64,000 nucleotides of DNA from Oscillospiraceae bacterium (lineage in GTDB: Bacteria > Bacillota > Clostridia > Oscillospirales > Ruminococcaceae), in contig JAIKWY010000049.1 in the NCBI GenBank assembly GCA_024684395.1, forward strand, positions 62,001-126,000, given 5' to 3'. Under the pieces are notes generated by a model. The model saw only the letters and a program-made list of their open reading frames with translations, did no database searches and was not told the origin of the DNA. Shown here one piece after another: positions 9,416-18,500 of the stretch; the first letter of the stretch is position 1, and the number at the start of each line of letters is the position of its first letter. A program made the translations under genes and the position numbers.

Positions 9416-10309
9416 ATGAAAAAACGGATCCCTTTAGCAGCGGCTTCGCTGGCGCTGCTCCTCACCGGCTGCGGTCAGACGGCTTCCCCGGCATCCACGG
9501 CGGAGACACAGCCGTCCGCTTCCGCAGAAACATCCGCACAGGCGGAGGAAACGGCATCCCCGCTGACCGTGACCTTCCTCAAGGTTGGCAAGGCGGACGG
9601 CATCGTCCTGCAAACGGCGAACCATACGGTCATCATCGACTGCGGCGAGACGGGCGACGGCAGCCGGATCAACGCACTCCTCTCGGAAAGCGGCGTGACG
9701 ACGATCGACTGCATGATCCTGACCCACTTCGACCAGGATCACATCGGCGGAGCGCCCGAGGTGCTGGAAAACTACCCCGTGCAGCAGGTCATCGCTGCCG
9801 ATTATACCGAATCGGGGAAGGAGTACAAAGCCCTCTGCAAGGCGCTCGAAGCGCAGCAGCTCACCATGCAGCAGCCCACGGAGGAGATGACCTTCACGCT
9901 CGATGACTGCACCTTCACCGTCTATCCGCACAAGGCGGAGGATTACAAGAACGGCTATGACAACAACTGCTCCCTTGTGACCAGACTCGTTCACCATGAC
10001 AATGTGCTCCTGTTCACGGGCGATGCGATGGAGGAGCGCCTTGACGAGATCATGGACATCGGGGACTGCGACCTGCTGAAAGTGCCGTATCACGGGCGTG
10101 AGCTGAAAAACATGGAGAGCTTCCTCGATGCGGTCACGCCGGAGTATGCCGTCATCTGCACCTCCAAGCCGGAGGTGGAGGATGTGACGGTCAGCCAGCT
10201 CGAAAGCCGCAGTATTGCGACCTATGTCACCGGCATCGACGGCAATATCACCGCCGTCAGTGATGGGGAGACCATCACGGTGGAGACAACGAAGTCAAAG
10301 AAGTCCTGA
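9416..10309 (+). CDS. ComEC/Rec2-like metallo-beta-lactamase-fold lipoprotein
   Basis: 297 residues. An N-terminal signal with lipobox LLLTGCG (Cys ~21) is followed by a Ser/Ala/Thr/Glu-rich linker to about residue 48, then a single metallo-beta-lactamase domain. The zinc motif is THFDQDHIGG; later elements include TGDAMEERL and VPYHGR. The domain most resembles the C-terminal hydrolase domain of ComEC and stand-alone secreted relatives, which may act on nucleic acids or phosphoesters. There are no membrane-channel segments, so it is not ComEC itself. The last 35 nt overlap the 3' end of the convergent glycosidase gene. Fold is confident; substrate is not. Confidence 0.85.
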   Translation: MKKRIPLAAASLALLLTGCGQTASPASTAETQPSASAETSAQAEETASPLTVTFLKVGKADGIVLQTANHTVIIDCGETGDGSRINALLSESGVTTIDCMILTHFDQDHIGGAPEVLENYPVQQVIAADYTESGKEYKALCKALEAQQLTMQQPTEEMTFTLDDCTFTVYPHKAEDYKNGYDNNCSLVTRLVHHDNVLLFTGDAMEERLDEIMDIGDCDLLKVPYHGRELKNMESFLDAVTPEYAVICTSKPEVEDVTVSQLESRSIATYVTGIDGNITAVSDGETITVETTKSKKS

Positions 10310-11480
10310 TGCGCTCCCGCTCAGCCGTGTTGGCAGGGGATGGATCAAACAGCTCGTGATAGCTGTAGAAGGCGAAGCCGTCCGCATGGTCTGCCCGCAG
10401 CATGGCGAGCTCCTTCGAGAGCACTTCGCCGTCCTCCTGCCATTCCGCCGAGCCCCTGCCTGCCCATTCGTCCGGCTGACCGGTCTTGTATGCCGCCAGC
10501 CCGATGACGAGCCGGCTCTCATCTGCCGCATGTTCCCAGAGATGGAGCGTTGCCTCGAACGGACAGACCGCATTCCGGAAGCCGTAATAGATCTGCGGCA
10601 CGATCCAGTCACAGTACCCCGGCTCACTGCACCAGAGCAGCGCATCGGCATAGAGCGTGTCCCGGTCGGTCCCGGGATTGCCCTGCGGACTGACGCTGAA
10701 AACAAGCGAGGGATCCTGCGCCTTGACGGTCTCACAGAGCGTCTGCACGAGCGCATTGCAGTTCTCCCGCCGCCATGCCGCAAGGTCGCTCCTGCCGCTC
10801 TCCGCAAAGGCTGCCGCATCAAAGGCGGGATCGGTGGTCGGGTAGAAATAGTCGTCGATGTGGATGCCATCCACCGGATAATGCGCCAAGATCTCCGCCA
10901 CGCCGTCCGCAACGAGCTGCCGCACCTCCGGATAGGCGGGATCCAGCCAGAAATGCCCGTCCGTTTCCACAAGGCGGGTGCCGTTCATGTCCGGATCATC
11001 GTACCATTGCCGGAGAATGTAGCGGGTATCCGTCCGGGACAGCACATCCGCCGTCTGGCAGCGCAGCGGATTGATCCACGCATGGACAGAGAGCCCCTGT
11101 GCATGGGCTTCCTCCGTCATGACGGCGAGCGGGTCATAGTCTCCCGTGAGGTAGGCACCCTGCGGGAACAGCTCCGATGCATAATAGGCATCGCCGTATG
11201 CCCGGACATGTACAAAGACCGTATTCAGCCCCAATCCTGCGCAGTTCCCGAACGCCGCCGCAACGGCAGCACGGAACTGCGCTTCCGTTTTGCCCGTCAT
11301 CCAGTCGGCATACTGCATGACCGGGATCCAGACCGCACGGATCTCCTCCTGCTGTAGATCTTCCTGTATTTCCGTACTTTCCGGCATGAGCTGCTGTACA
11401 TTCTGCTCCCAGTAGGGCATTTCTCTGCCGCAGCCGGTCAGCAGCAGAACGCTCAGCAGACAGACGATCATCCTGCGCAT
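10275..11480 (-). CDS. GHL10/DUF187-type glycoside hydrolase-like lipoprotein
   Basis: About 401 residues. A lipobox (VLLLTGCG) shows attachment to the outer face of the membrane. The catalytic-type barrel begins with EIRAVWIPVMQYADW and contains GLNTVFVHVRAYGDA, VHAWINPLRC and VDGIHIDDYFYP, all typical of the YngK/DUF187 (GHL10) family. Members are thought to cleave peptidoglycan or related glycans, but few are characterised. Two in-frame ATGs lie at 11486 and 11480; AAGGAGGG (11494-11487) touches the first and sits 6 nt from the second, so I use 11480. The 3' end overlaps the convergent lipoprotein gene by 35 nt, and no separate terminator is visible. Confidence 0.88.
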   Translation of the reverse strand: MRRMIVCLLSVLLLTGCGREMPYWEQNVQQLMPESTEIQEDLQQEEIRAVWIPVMQYADWMTGKTEAQFRAAVAAAFGNCAGLGLNTVFVHVRAYGDAYYASELFPQGAYLTGDYDPLAVMTEEAHAQGLSVHAWINPLRCQTADVLSRTDTRYILRQWYDDPDMNGTRLVETDGHFWLDPAYPEVRQLVADGVAEILAHYPVDGIHIDDYFYPTTDPAFDAAAFAESGRSDLAAWRRENCNALVQTLCETVKAQDPSLVFSVSPQGNPGTDRDTLYADALLWCSEPGYCDWIVPQIYYGFRNAVCPFEATLHLWEHAADESRLVIGLAAYKTGQPDEWAGRGSAEWQEDGEVLSKELAMLRADHADGFAFYSYHELFDPSPANTAERERIRTSLTSLSPP

Positions 11481-11600
11481 GGACATCCCTCCTTGTCAAA
11501 CTGTATGCACAGGACGGGAACTATATACCTGCCTTTTGTACACGGAACTGAAAAAACGGAGAAATGCAAAAAAACTCTTTCTTTTTTCAGATGTTTGTGC

Positions 11601-11606
11601 TATAAT
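11601..11606 (+). promoter_or_regulatory. Probable promoter of the VanY-type gene (-10 box)
   Basis: TATAAT preceded by TTTGTGC, the extended -10 form seen elsewhere in this window. The -35 at 11578-11583 (TTTCTT, 17-nt spacer) is weak. The leader would then be about 190 nt long. Confidence 0.65.
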
Positions 11607-11612
11607 AGAAGT

Positions 11613-11805
11613 TGTCCGCAGAAACGGAACCATAGAAGAGTTGGATTATGGAAGTCAAGGGCTCCTGCCCCCTTAGACCCGCCTGATGGCATTGTCCCAT
11701 GTGGATCCTTCGGAATGTCCGTTTCTACAGAAACTGAACCATTGCACCGGCGGCAGCTACAGAGAGACCCGCCGCAGGGTGCTGCGCAAAGAACGGAGTG
11801 TTTCT
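11613..11805 (+). other. Long untranslated leader before the VanY-type gene
   Basis: From the predicted transcript start to the ATG there are about 190 nt with several short complementary segments, for example GTTTCTACAGAAAC near 11724 and GGCGG/CCGCC near 11750-11777. I compared it by eye with T-box, c-di-AMP and 6S features and found no match. An in-frame ATG at 11686 would add 40 residues, but it lacks a ribosome site and the extension is not family-like. Confidence 0.35.
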
Positions 11806-12954
11806 ATGGCAAAGAAAAAGAAGAACAGCAAAAAGGATGCACAGGGCAATTACCTGGCACAGGCGCTCGATGTGGCACTGACCGTCGCAGTGGCGGCTGG
11901 TCTGGTCTATTGCGGCTACCGGGTGATCGGCGGCGGTGTGAAGATCGACCAGGGTCCTTCGGTCATATCCGACAGCACGGGCGTGACGGACGAGACGGTC
12001 GAGACAGAGCCGGCCTACCAGTCTGTGGAGGCTGCCAATGCCGATGTGCATAACGGTCCGCTCGTTCTGGTCAATAACTACAACGCCTTTGAGGGCACCG
12101 AGTCCGATCTCGTGAGCCTGTATGAGGTCAAGATGAACCGTGAGAGCCACAGCTTCAGCGTCAGCGACAGCGAGCTGAAGGTCAAGCCGGAGATGGCAGA
12201 TGCGCTCATTTCCATGCTCGATGATTTCTATGAGGCGACCTATGACGACAACATCCTTGTCATCTCGGGCTACCGCACCAAGGAAAAGCAGCAGGAGCTC
12301 TATGACAAGTACGAGACCGCTGAGGATGACGAGGATACCGAAGAAGGCGAGGGCGAGGAGAAGCAGCAGCGTGCCGCCAAGGCAGGCTACAGCGAGCACC
12401 AGACCGGCTACGGCGTGGACTTCGAGCTCTATGATGGCTCGGACTACGACGGCACGGGCGTCTATTCCTGGATCGACGAGCACTGTGCAGAGTATGGTCT
12501 GATCCTGCGCTATCCGGAGGGCAAGACCGACATCACCGAGATCATGTACGAGCCGTGGCACTACCGCTATGTCGGCGAGCCCCATGCAACGTACATCATG
12601 CAGAACAAGATCTGCCTTGAGGAATACATCGACCTCGTGAAGGGCTATACCTTCGAGGGTGAGCACCTCCTGCTCAAGGATGCCAAGGGCAATTCCTACG
12701 AGATCTACTACTATCCCGCAGATGCCGGACAGTCGAACACCCTCGTGCCGCTCCCGTCGGATGCAGGCGAGTACACGATCCTCGGCAACAATGTGGACGG
12801 CTTCATCGTGACGCTCTCTGTCGGCGCAGCAGCCGGCGGCGATGCGGAACCTGCCGAAAGTGACGCAGAACCGGCTGAGGAGAGCGAGACGGGGGCGCCC
12901 GAGGAGGAGACCTCCGGCGAGGATGCAGAGGCATCCGAAGCAGAAGAAGCCTGA
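11806..12954 (+). CDS. D-alanyl-D-alanine carboxypeptidase, VanY/M15B type, membrane-anchored
   Basis: 382 residues. A Lys-rich N-terminus leads into one membrane helix (~17-37), so the rest is extracellular. The M15B domain shows SGYRTKEKQQELY, zinc motif SEHQTGYGVDFELYD and EPWHYRYVG. It trims terminal D-Ala from peptidoglycan stem peptides. Unusual for the family is a highly acidic insert (about 20 residues, DDEDTEEGEGEE) inside the catalytic domain before the zinc site. A ~100-residue domain and an acidic Glu/Ala tail follow. ATG 11806 has ACGGAG upstream. A second VanY paralogue lies at 23864. Confidence 0.9.
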   Translation: MAKKKKNSKKDAQGNYLAQALDVALTVAVAAGLVYCGYRVIGGGVKIDQGPSVISDSTGVTDETVETEPAYQSVEAANADVHNGPLVLVNNYNAFEGTESDLVSLYEVKMNRESHSFSVSDSELKVKPEMADALISMLDDFYEATYDDNILVISGYRTKEKQQELYDKYETAEDDEDTEEGEGEEKQQRAAKAGYSEHQTGYGVDFELYDGSDYDGTGVYSWIDEHCAEYGLILRYPEGKTDITEIMYEPWHYRYVGEPHATYIMQNKICLEEYIDLVKGYTFEGEHLLLKDAKGNSYEIYYYPADAGQSNTLVPLPSDAGEYTILGNNVDGFIVTLSVGAAAGGDAEPAESDAEPAEESETGAPEEETSGEDAEASEAEEA

Positions 12955-13018
12955 CTGTGCATAGTACACAATAAAAAGTGCTCTTTTGTAACATAAACGT
13001 ACAAAATCAAAAAAACAC

Positions 13019-13047
13019 TTGCTATTGACAGCAAAATGTGATATAAT
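13019..13047 (+). promoter_or_regulatory. Promoter of the zinc-ribbon low-complexity gene
   Basis: The -35 is TTGCTA (13019-13024), then a 17-nt spacer and TATAAT (13042-13047). A perfect TTGACA at 13025 is only 11 nt from the -10 and is probably not used. A hairpin, ACAAGGCGG/CCGCCTTGT (13060-13083), lies in the leader. Confidence 0.7.
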
Positions 13048-13180
13048 ATATAGTAGTAAACAAGGCGGTTTTTCCGCCTTGTTATCCTGCAAAACGCATT
13101 TTGGAAACCGCTGGCAACGGCATTTCAGGCAAGTGCGGATGCAGGGAAGATCAAGTACGGTGTGGAAAGGAGTGAGTATC

Positions 13181-14794
13181 ATGATCTGTCAGCATTGCGG
13201 AAAGGTTCTTGACAATGACAAGCTTTCCTTCTGCGTATTCTGCGGTTATCCGCTGAAGGGCGAGAAGAAGGGCTTTTTTGCAAAGTCTGATGATACGGGT
13301 ACCTCCCGGGCGGATGCCTATGCGGCATCCCACGCAGAAGCACCTGCTTCCCCGGCACCGGCACCAGCTCCGGCACCTGCCCCGGCTCCTGCGCCGGCTC
13401 CGGTCCAGGCAGCTCAGGCGCCTGCCCCGGCACCCGCACCGGCTCCTGCTCCGGCAGCCCCGGCTCCGGCATCTGTGCCGGCTCAGACTGCACAGCCTGT
13501 TCCGCAGCAAACAACAGCCGTATCACAGCCGGTACAGCCCCCGCAGCAGCAGTCCATGATGAACTTGCAGCAAATGGGGGGGATGCAGCAGCCTGTGATG
13601 AACATGCAGCCCCAGATGGGTATGCAGCAGCCCCAGATGGGAATGCAGCAGCCCATGATGAACATGCAGCCCCAGATGGGGATGCAGCAGCCGATGATGA
13701 ACATGCAGCAGCCCATGATGAACATGCAGCAGCCCATGATGAACATGCAGCCTCAGATGGGGATGCAGCAGATGGGCATGATGCCCGATCCCATGATGGG
13801 AATGCCGCAGATGGGGTACGCAATGCCCCAGATGCAGTACGGTATGCCGCAGTTCGTCGGCTACGACGCAATGGGCAACCCGCTCTATGTACAGCAGGTA
13901 CCCCAGGTAATGGGCTATGATGCCTATGGCAACCCGATGTACACGATGGTGTCAGTACCGGTACAGATGCCCCAGATGGGACAGGTACCCGTGATGCCGA
14001 CTGTGGGGATGCCGATGATGCAGCCGCAGATGCCCGTGATGGAGGTCGCTGCACTTCCGGTACAGGATACCCTTGTGCAGGAGATCGTGGAGCAGACGAT
14101 GCCCGAAACACAGATGCCGTCGGTGGCACAAGCTGCGCCGATGCCCGCTGTGGCAGCAGCCGAAGAGGCCGGGTTCGACGACGGCTACAGGGAATACCCC
14201 GATTACGGCTACGACGATTACGAGGAAACGGAAGTTCAGGTCGGTTCCGAGGATATGCCGATGAGTGCGGAATATCTGATGACCGACGAGGAGCAGGAGG
14301 AAGTCACCATCCACGATGAGAAGGCTCTGCTCGACCGCATTTTCAGCGACGAGCCCAAGAGCTATTCCATGAGCTCCAATGTCAAGCCCGGTGCGATGAG
14401 CTTCTCGATCCGCCTCGGATCCGATGAGTTCACCAGCGTCCGTGACGAAGAGGCACCGCCCCCCGTGGCAGAGGAAGCGCCCAAGACCCGCAAGAAGATG
14501 ACGGAGCCCAAGGAGAAGCCGGAGCCCAAGACGGCTGCCAAGAAGAAGCCCGCAGCTCCCAAGAAGACTTCCACCAAGATCATTTCGCCGGAGGATTTCT
14601 TCGACGACAAGCCGAGACAGGCAAGAGGCACCATCGCCGTTCCCGACCTCGACAAACTCAACGATGACCAGCTTGTGGAGCAGTTGCAGGCGATGCAGGC
14701 ACAGACTGCCAAGAAGTCACGGCGTTCCATGAAGGCAGCGACCGAGGATGAGGTAGATTCTACCAATATGATCCCCGACGTGATGCCGCAATAA
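13181..14794 (+). CDS. Zinc-ribbon protein with Pro/Ala and Met/Gln low-complexity core
   Basis: 537 residues. A zinc ribbon opens the protein: Cys3, Cys6, Cys18 and Cys21 in two CxxC pairs. Then comes a Pro-Ala tract (~50-115), a Met/Gln/Pro region (~120-220) with repeated MGMQQP and MMNMQQP units, two YDAxGNPxY repeats (~228 and ~246), and an acidic, Tyr-rich segment. The C-terminal ~150 residues are charged, with Lys/Pro stretches and EDFFDDKPRQ. No signal peptide or clear membrane helix is seen, so it is likely cytosolic. ATG 13181 has AAAGGAG upstream. I recognise no function. It resembles adaptor or scaffold proteins in composition only. mscL follows 80 nt later. Confidence 0.75.
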   Translation: MICQHCGKVLDNDKLSFCVFCGYPLKGEKKGFFAKSDDTGTSRADAYAASHAEAPASPAPAPAPAPAPAPAPAPVQAAQAPAPAPAPAPAPAAPAPASVPAQTAQPVPQQTTAVSQPVQPPQQQSMMNLQQMGGMQQPVMNMQPQMGMQQPQMGMQQPMMNMQPQMGMQQPMMNMQQPMMNMQQPMMNMQPQMGMQQMGMMPDPMMGMPQMGYAMPQMQYGMPQFVGYDAMGNPLYVQQVPQVMGYDAYGNPMYTMVSVPVQMPQMGQVPVMPTVGMPMMQPQMPVMEVAALPVQDTLVQEIVEQTMPETQMPSVAQAAPMPAVAAAEEAGFDDGYREYPDYGYDDYEETEVQVGSEDMPMSAEYLMTDEEQEEVTIHDEKALLDRIFSDEPKSYSMSSNVKPGAMSFSIRLGSDEFTSVRDEEAPPPVAEEAPKTRKKMTEPKEKPEPKTAAKKKPAAPKKTSTKIISPEDFFDDKPRQARGTIAVPDLDKLNDDQLVEQLQAMQAQTAKKSRRSMKAATEDEVDSTNMIPDVMPQ

Positions 14795-14874
14795 CAGACA
14801 GTCATGGGCCCGGCCCTTGCTGATAGCTGTGATGTGAACACAGCGAATCTATGAAAGTTTAAGGAGGAAAACAA

Positions 14875-15363
14875 ATGGCAAACGAACATGTAGAAGGCGC
14901 CGCCAAGAAGGCGGGCGGATTCCTGACGGAATTCAAGGAATTTGCGCTGAAGGGCAATGTCATGGATATGGCCATCGGTGTGATCATCGGTGGAGCGTTC
15001 CAGTCCATCGTTACAGCGCTGACCAGCAGCTTCATCAACCCGCTGATCGGTGTGATCACCGGCGGCGCAGAGAAGGACCCCGAGACCGGTCAGATCATCG
15101 TTTCTGCTGGTACCTTCACTGTAGCTGGCGTTGAGTTTACATACGGCGCGTTCATCTCTGCCGTTGTTAACTTCCTGATCATCGCATTCATCCTGTTCTG
15201 CCTGGTCAAGGCTGTCAACAAGGCTATGACCATCGGCAAGAAGAAGGAAGAAGAGCCCGCAGCACCCCCTGAGCCCACCAAGGAAGAGCTCCTGCTCACC
15301 GAGATCCGTGACCTGCTCAAGGAAAACGCTGCACTCCGCACTGAGCTGGAGAAGAAGGAATAA
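14875..15363 (+). CDS. mscL: Large-conductance mechanosensitive channel MscL
   Basis: 162 residues. The N-terminal amphipathic helix is followed by the conserved ALKGNVMDMAIGVIIGGAF pore helix, a periplasm-side loop, and the second helix (AFISAVVNFLIIAFILFCLV). A Pro/Glu linker and a C-terminal helix (EEPAAPPEPTKEELLLTEIRDLL) follow, which form the cytoplasmic bundle in this family. It opens under membrane tension and releases solutes on hypo-osmotic shock. AAGGAGG lies just upstream of the ATG, and a strong terminator follows the gene. Confidence 0.97.
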   Translation: MANEHVEGAAKKAGGFLTEFKEFALKGNVMDMAIGVIIGGAFQSIVTALTSSFINPLIGVITGGAEKDPETGQIIVSAGTFTVAGVEFTYGAFISAVVNFLIIAFILFCLVKAVNKAMTIGKKKEEEPAAPPEPTKEELLLTEIRDLLKENAALRTELEKKE

Positions 15364-15380
15364 CCGAACACCAAACAAGA

Positions 15381-15416
15381 CCGCCGCAGCCTGCAACATG
15401 GCTGCGGCGGTTTTTG
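15381..15416 (+). terminator. Terminator after mscL
   Basis: CCGCCGCAGCC (15381-15391) pairs with GGCTGCGGCGG (15400-15410), followed by five T. Confidence 0.93.
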
Positions 15417-15509
15417 CATATAGGTGCCTTGCTGAAAAAATCGTGCCCCGGAGGATCCCATTGAACCCTCCGGGGCAGCGTTTTGTCTGAATGATATGCT
15501 ATCTGCCGA

Positions 15510-18500
15510 TCATGCCTTTACGGGGAGCGTTATGAGCTCTACAACAGCCTTGAGCATGTTCAGAGAATCGGTCTCGTCGATCTTGCCGTTCTGGTCAACG
15601 TCAGCGTTCTTCTTGGCTTCGTCAGTAAGCGGCTCGCCGACCATGAGATTCTGGTTCAGGATGATGACATCAACGATCGTCAGCTTCTTGTCGCCGTTCA
15701 TGTCGCCCCAGTTGTTGCCGTCATCCACGGTGCTGCCGTCCAGATACTTGGTCTGGAGACGGAAGTCCTCTGCGTACTGATCCGCAGTGGAGCCCTCGTA
15801 GCAGTTCACAACGAAGGTGTCGATCGGGTTGTGGATGAAGATATAGGAGTACTGACCGTTTGCCGTAAAGGTCGAGGTCCAGCCGAATGCCTCCTCGCCG
15901 ATGACGAGATCCTTGTTCTTGATCGTCACCTCGGGGAGCGACTTGCAGTTGATGAATGCAGCCTCGCCGACTTCCTTCACGCTCTCCGGCAGATCGAGCT
16001 CTGTCAGAGCGGTGTTGGCGAAGGCGTTTGCCTCGATGACTTTCAGGGTGCTCGGCAGGGCTACGGAAGCCAGAGATGTGCAGTTCTGGAATGCTTCCTC
16101 GCCGATGCTCGTCACGCCCTCGGGGATGGTGACGGAGGTGATGTTCTCATTGAGCTTGAAGGCGCTGCCGAGGATGCTCGTCACGCCGTCCGGTACTTCA
16201 ACATCGCCCTTGGCGGAGGTGCCGTCGATGAGGATGTGGTTGAAGACGAGCAGAGGTGTATCCTGGAGCATTGCCTTGAGCCACGGCGTGTCTGCAAAGG
16301 CATTGTCGCCGACAAACTCGATCGCTTCCGGAATGTTGAGCTTGCTGAGCTTGGTGCAGCGGTAGAAGGCTTCCTTGCCGATGGATGTCACGCTCTCGGG
16401 GAGGTTGACTTCCTGTACATAGCCGTTCTCCTTGACGAAGATCTGCTCGCCGATGGCTGTCACGCCGTCCGGAACGTTCACGATGATCTCAGCATCCGGA
16501 ATCTCAGAAGCAGACAGCGGTTCCTGGAGCTGCTGACCAAGGGACTCCTGACCTACCTGGATGCCGCCGGTCTGCTCGCAGAGGTAGCCTGTTACCCATG
16601 CCAGCGGTGCATTCCAGTTGATGGCGCACTCGTTGACGGAGTAAGCGTTCGGGCTGTCGATGTAGCAGAGCTGTGCCGGGGACTCATTGGCGACAAGATC
16701 CGTTGCCGCAATGGCAGGATCGCTGAAACCGGAGTTCGGACCGCCGCAGAGGACGCCGCAGGGTGCCTTCGGGAAGGTGTTCTTCTCCTTGACAGCCCAC
16801 CAGCGGTGATGCGGATACTGTGCGGAGTGCTCGCCGTAGCCGGTGACATAGGAGAAGTCAAGGGCATTTCTGCCGAGGACATAGTCCATTGCGCTGACGA
16901 TGCCGGTCAGGTACTTTGCATCCTGGGTCTCGTCATAGGCATATGCCATGATCACGGCATCATCCACAACGAAGGAGTTGGAGCCCCATACATAGCTGCG
17001 GTAGCCGTTCTTCTGCTCATAGCCGCCGTAGGGGATGCCATAGCCCTGGTTCTCGGAGAAGTCTGCATACAGATCTGCAACAGAGGTCAGGCTCTCACGC
17101 AGTGTGGCGATCTCCTCCTTGGAAACTGCATCCGGATGCAGCAGCAGCGTCATGGAGCCGAGCGCAGCCGTGCTGCCCCAGTCAAATACGCCGCTGGTGG
17201 AATCGGTGTCCTCATCCTCCATGTTGCGCTGGATGCGGAAGGCGTAGTCGGAGCCGACCATATCCTTATAATATGCCTCGTCGCCGGTGGCTGCGAACAG
17301 CTCGCAGGCTGCCCAGTAGAACTCATCGGTGACATTGCTGTCGCTGTAGGCACCGCCGCCGCCGTGCTCCTTGTTGGGGGCATAGACCGCGGGATGAGCC
17401 TTTGCAGCAGCATAGGTATCCTCGGCAACGGAAAGGCACTTTGCAGCAAATTCCGGATCAAGCTCCTTCCACAGACGGGAAGCCTGTGCAGCGCAGGCGG
17501 AGACATTGAGCGTTGCAGCGGTCGAAGGCGGCAGCAGGTAACGATCCATCACATCCTTGGCAGGATCGAGACCGAGACCCGTCCACTTGCTGTCGTGGAT
17601 CTTGTGGTAAGCCATGTTCTTATAGTCGCCGTCCTGTACGAGCATGGTGAACATCCACTCCATCTCGTAGCGGGCTTCGTCGAGCAGGTCAGGCATACCG
17701 TTGCCGTTCTCCGGGATCTTCATGGCGCCGTCGGCATAGGCTTCGGTCTTGCCCTTCACGGAGGCACGTTCGTACTGGTTCTGCATCATCCAGAGGGAGA
17801 TACCGCCGTTGACAACATACTTGCCGTGGTCGCCGGCATCGTACCAGCCGCCGGTGACATCCTGTTCGCCGGAGGAGCCTTCATAGTCGAAAACATTCTG
17901 GATGGTCGCAATATCGGGATTGTGTGCAACGCCACGGGCGAGCTTTTCCTTGTCGCCGGAGGTGATGAACTCCGACTTGATCTCGATACCGGAACGGTTC
18001 TGATAGAAATAGTTCAGCGCATCATACATCAGACCGGAATAGATCGCATTGACGCCGATGGTGAAGGTCTGCGAGGTCTCGCCGGTGGCAGCCTTCAGGG
18101 AGTAAGTACCCACCTTGGTGAAATCGGTGAAGTCGATGATGTGTACCGGATCGCCGGATGCCACATCATTGCCGTAGGGCGTGGATTTGCCGGTGAAAAC
18201 GGTCTTGCCGTCTGCATCGAGCAGCTCAAAGTCGATCGCCTTGGTGCTGTCGCTGACGAGCGTAGCCTTCTTGGTGAGCTCCGGGAAGAAGCCGACCTGG
18301 TTGAGGATGATGCTGTTGTGCTTGCCGGGCGCTCTCCACTCGTTGAGCTTTTCGGCGTTCTCGGTCGCATTGGCACGGGCTTCCTTGACCTCGTTGCGTG
18401 CGTTGGTGACAACTGCGGAAGCGTCGATCAGGATGCCGTTGACAACGACATAGGGAGACTTTTCCTTCTGTGCAGCCATCCATGCAGTGTCGACGAAGGC

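Noticed and set aside
11613-11805. T-box or 6S RNA in the VanY leader
   Set aside because: No GGGTGG core, no terminator and no stem I elements were found, and the length and structure do not fit 6S RNA.
13025-13030. Perfect TTGACA as -35 box of the zinc-ribbon gene
   Set aside because: It is only 11 nt from the -10. TTGCTA at 13019 gives the 17-nt spacing used elsewhere.
13591-13775. CRISPR-like tandem short repeats
   Set aside because: They are in-frame MGMQQP/MMNMQQP codon repeats within a coding gene, with no unique spacers of constant length and no cas genes.
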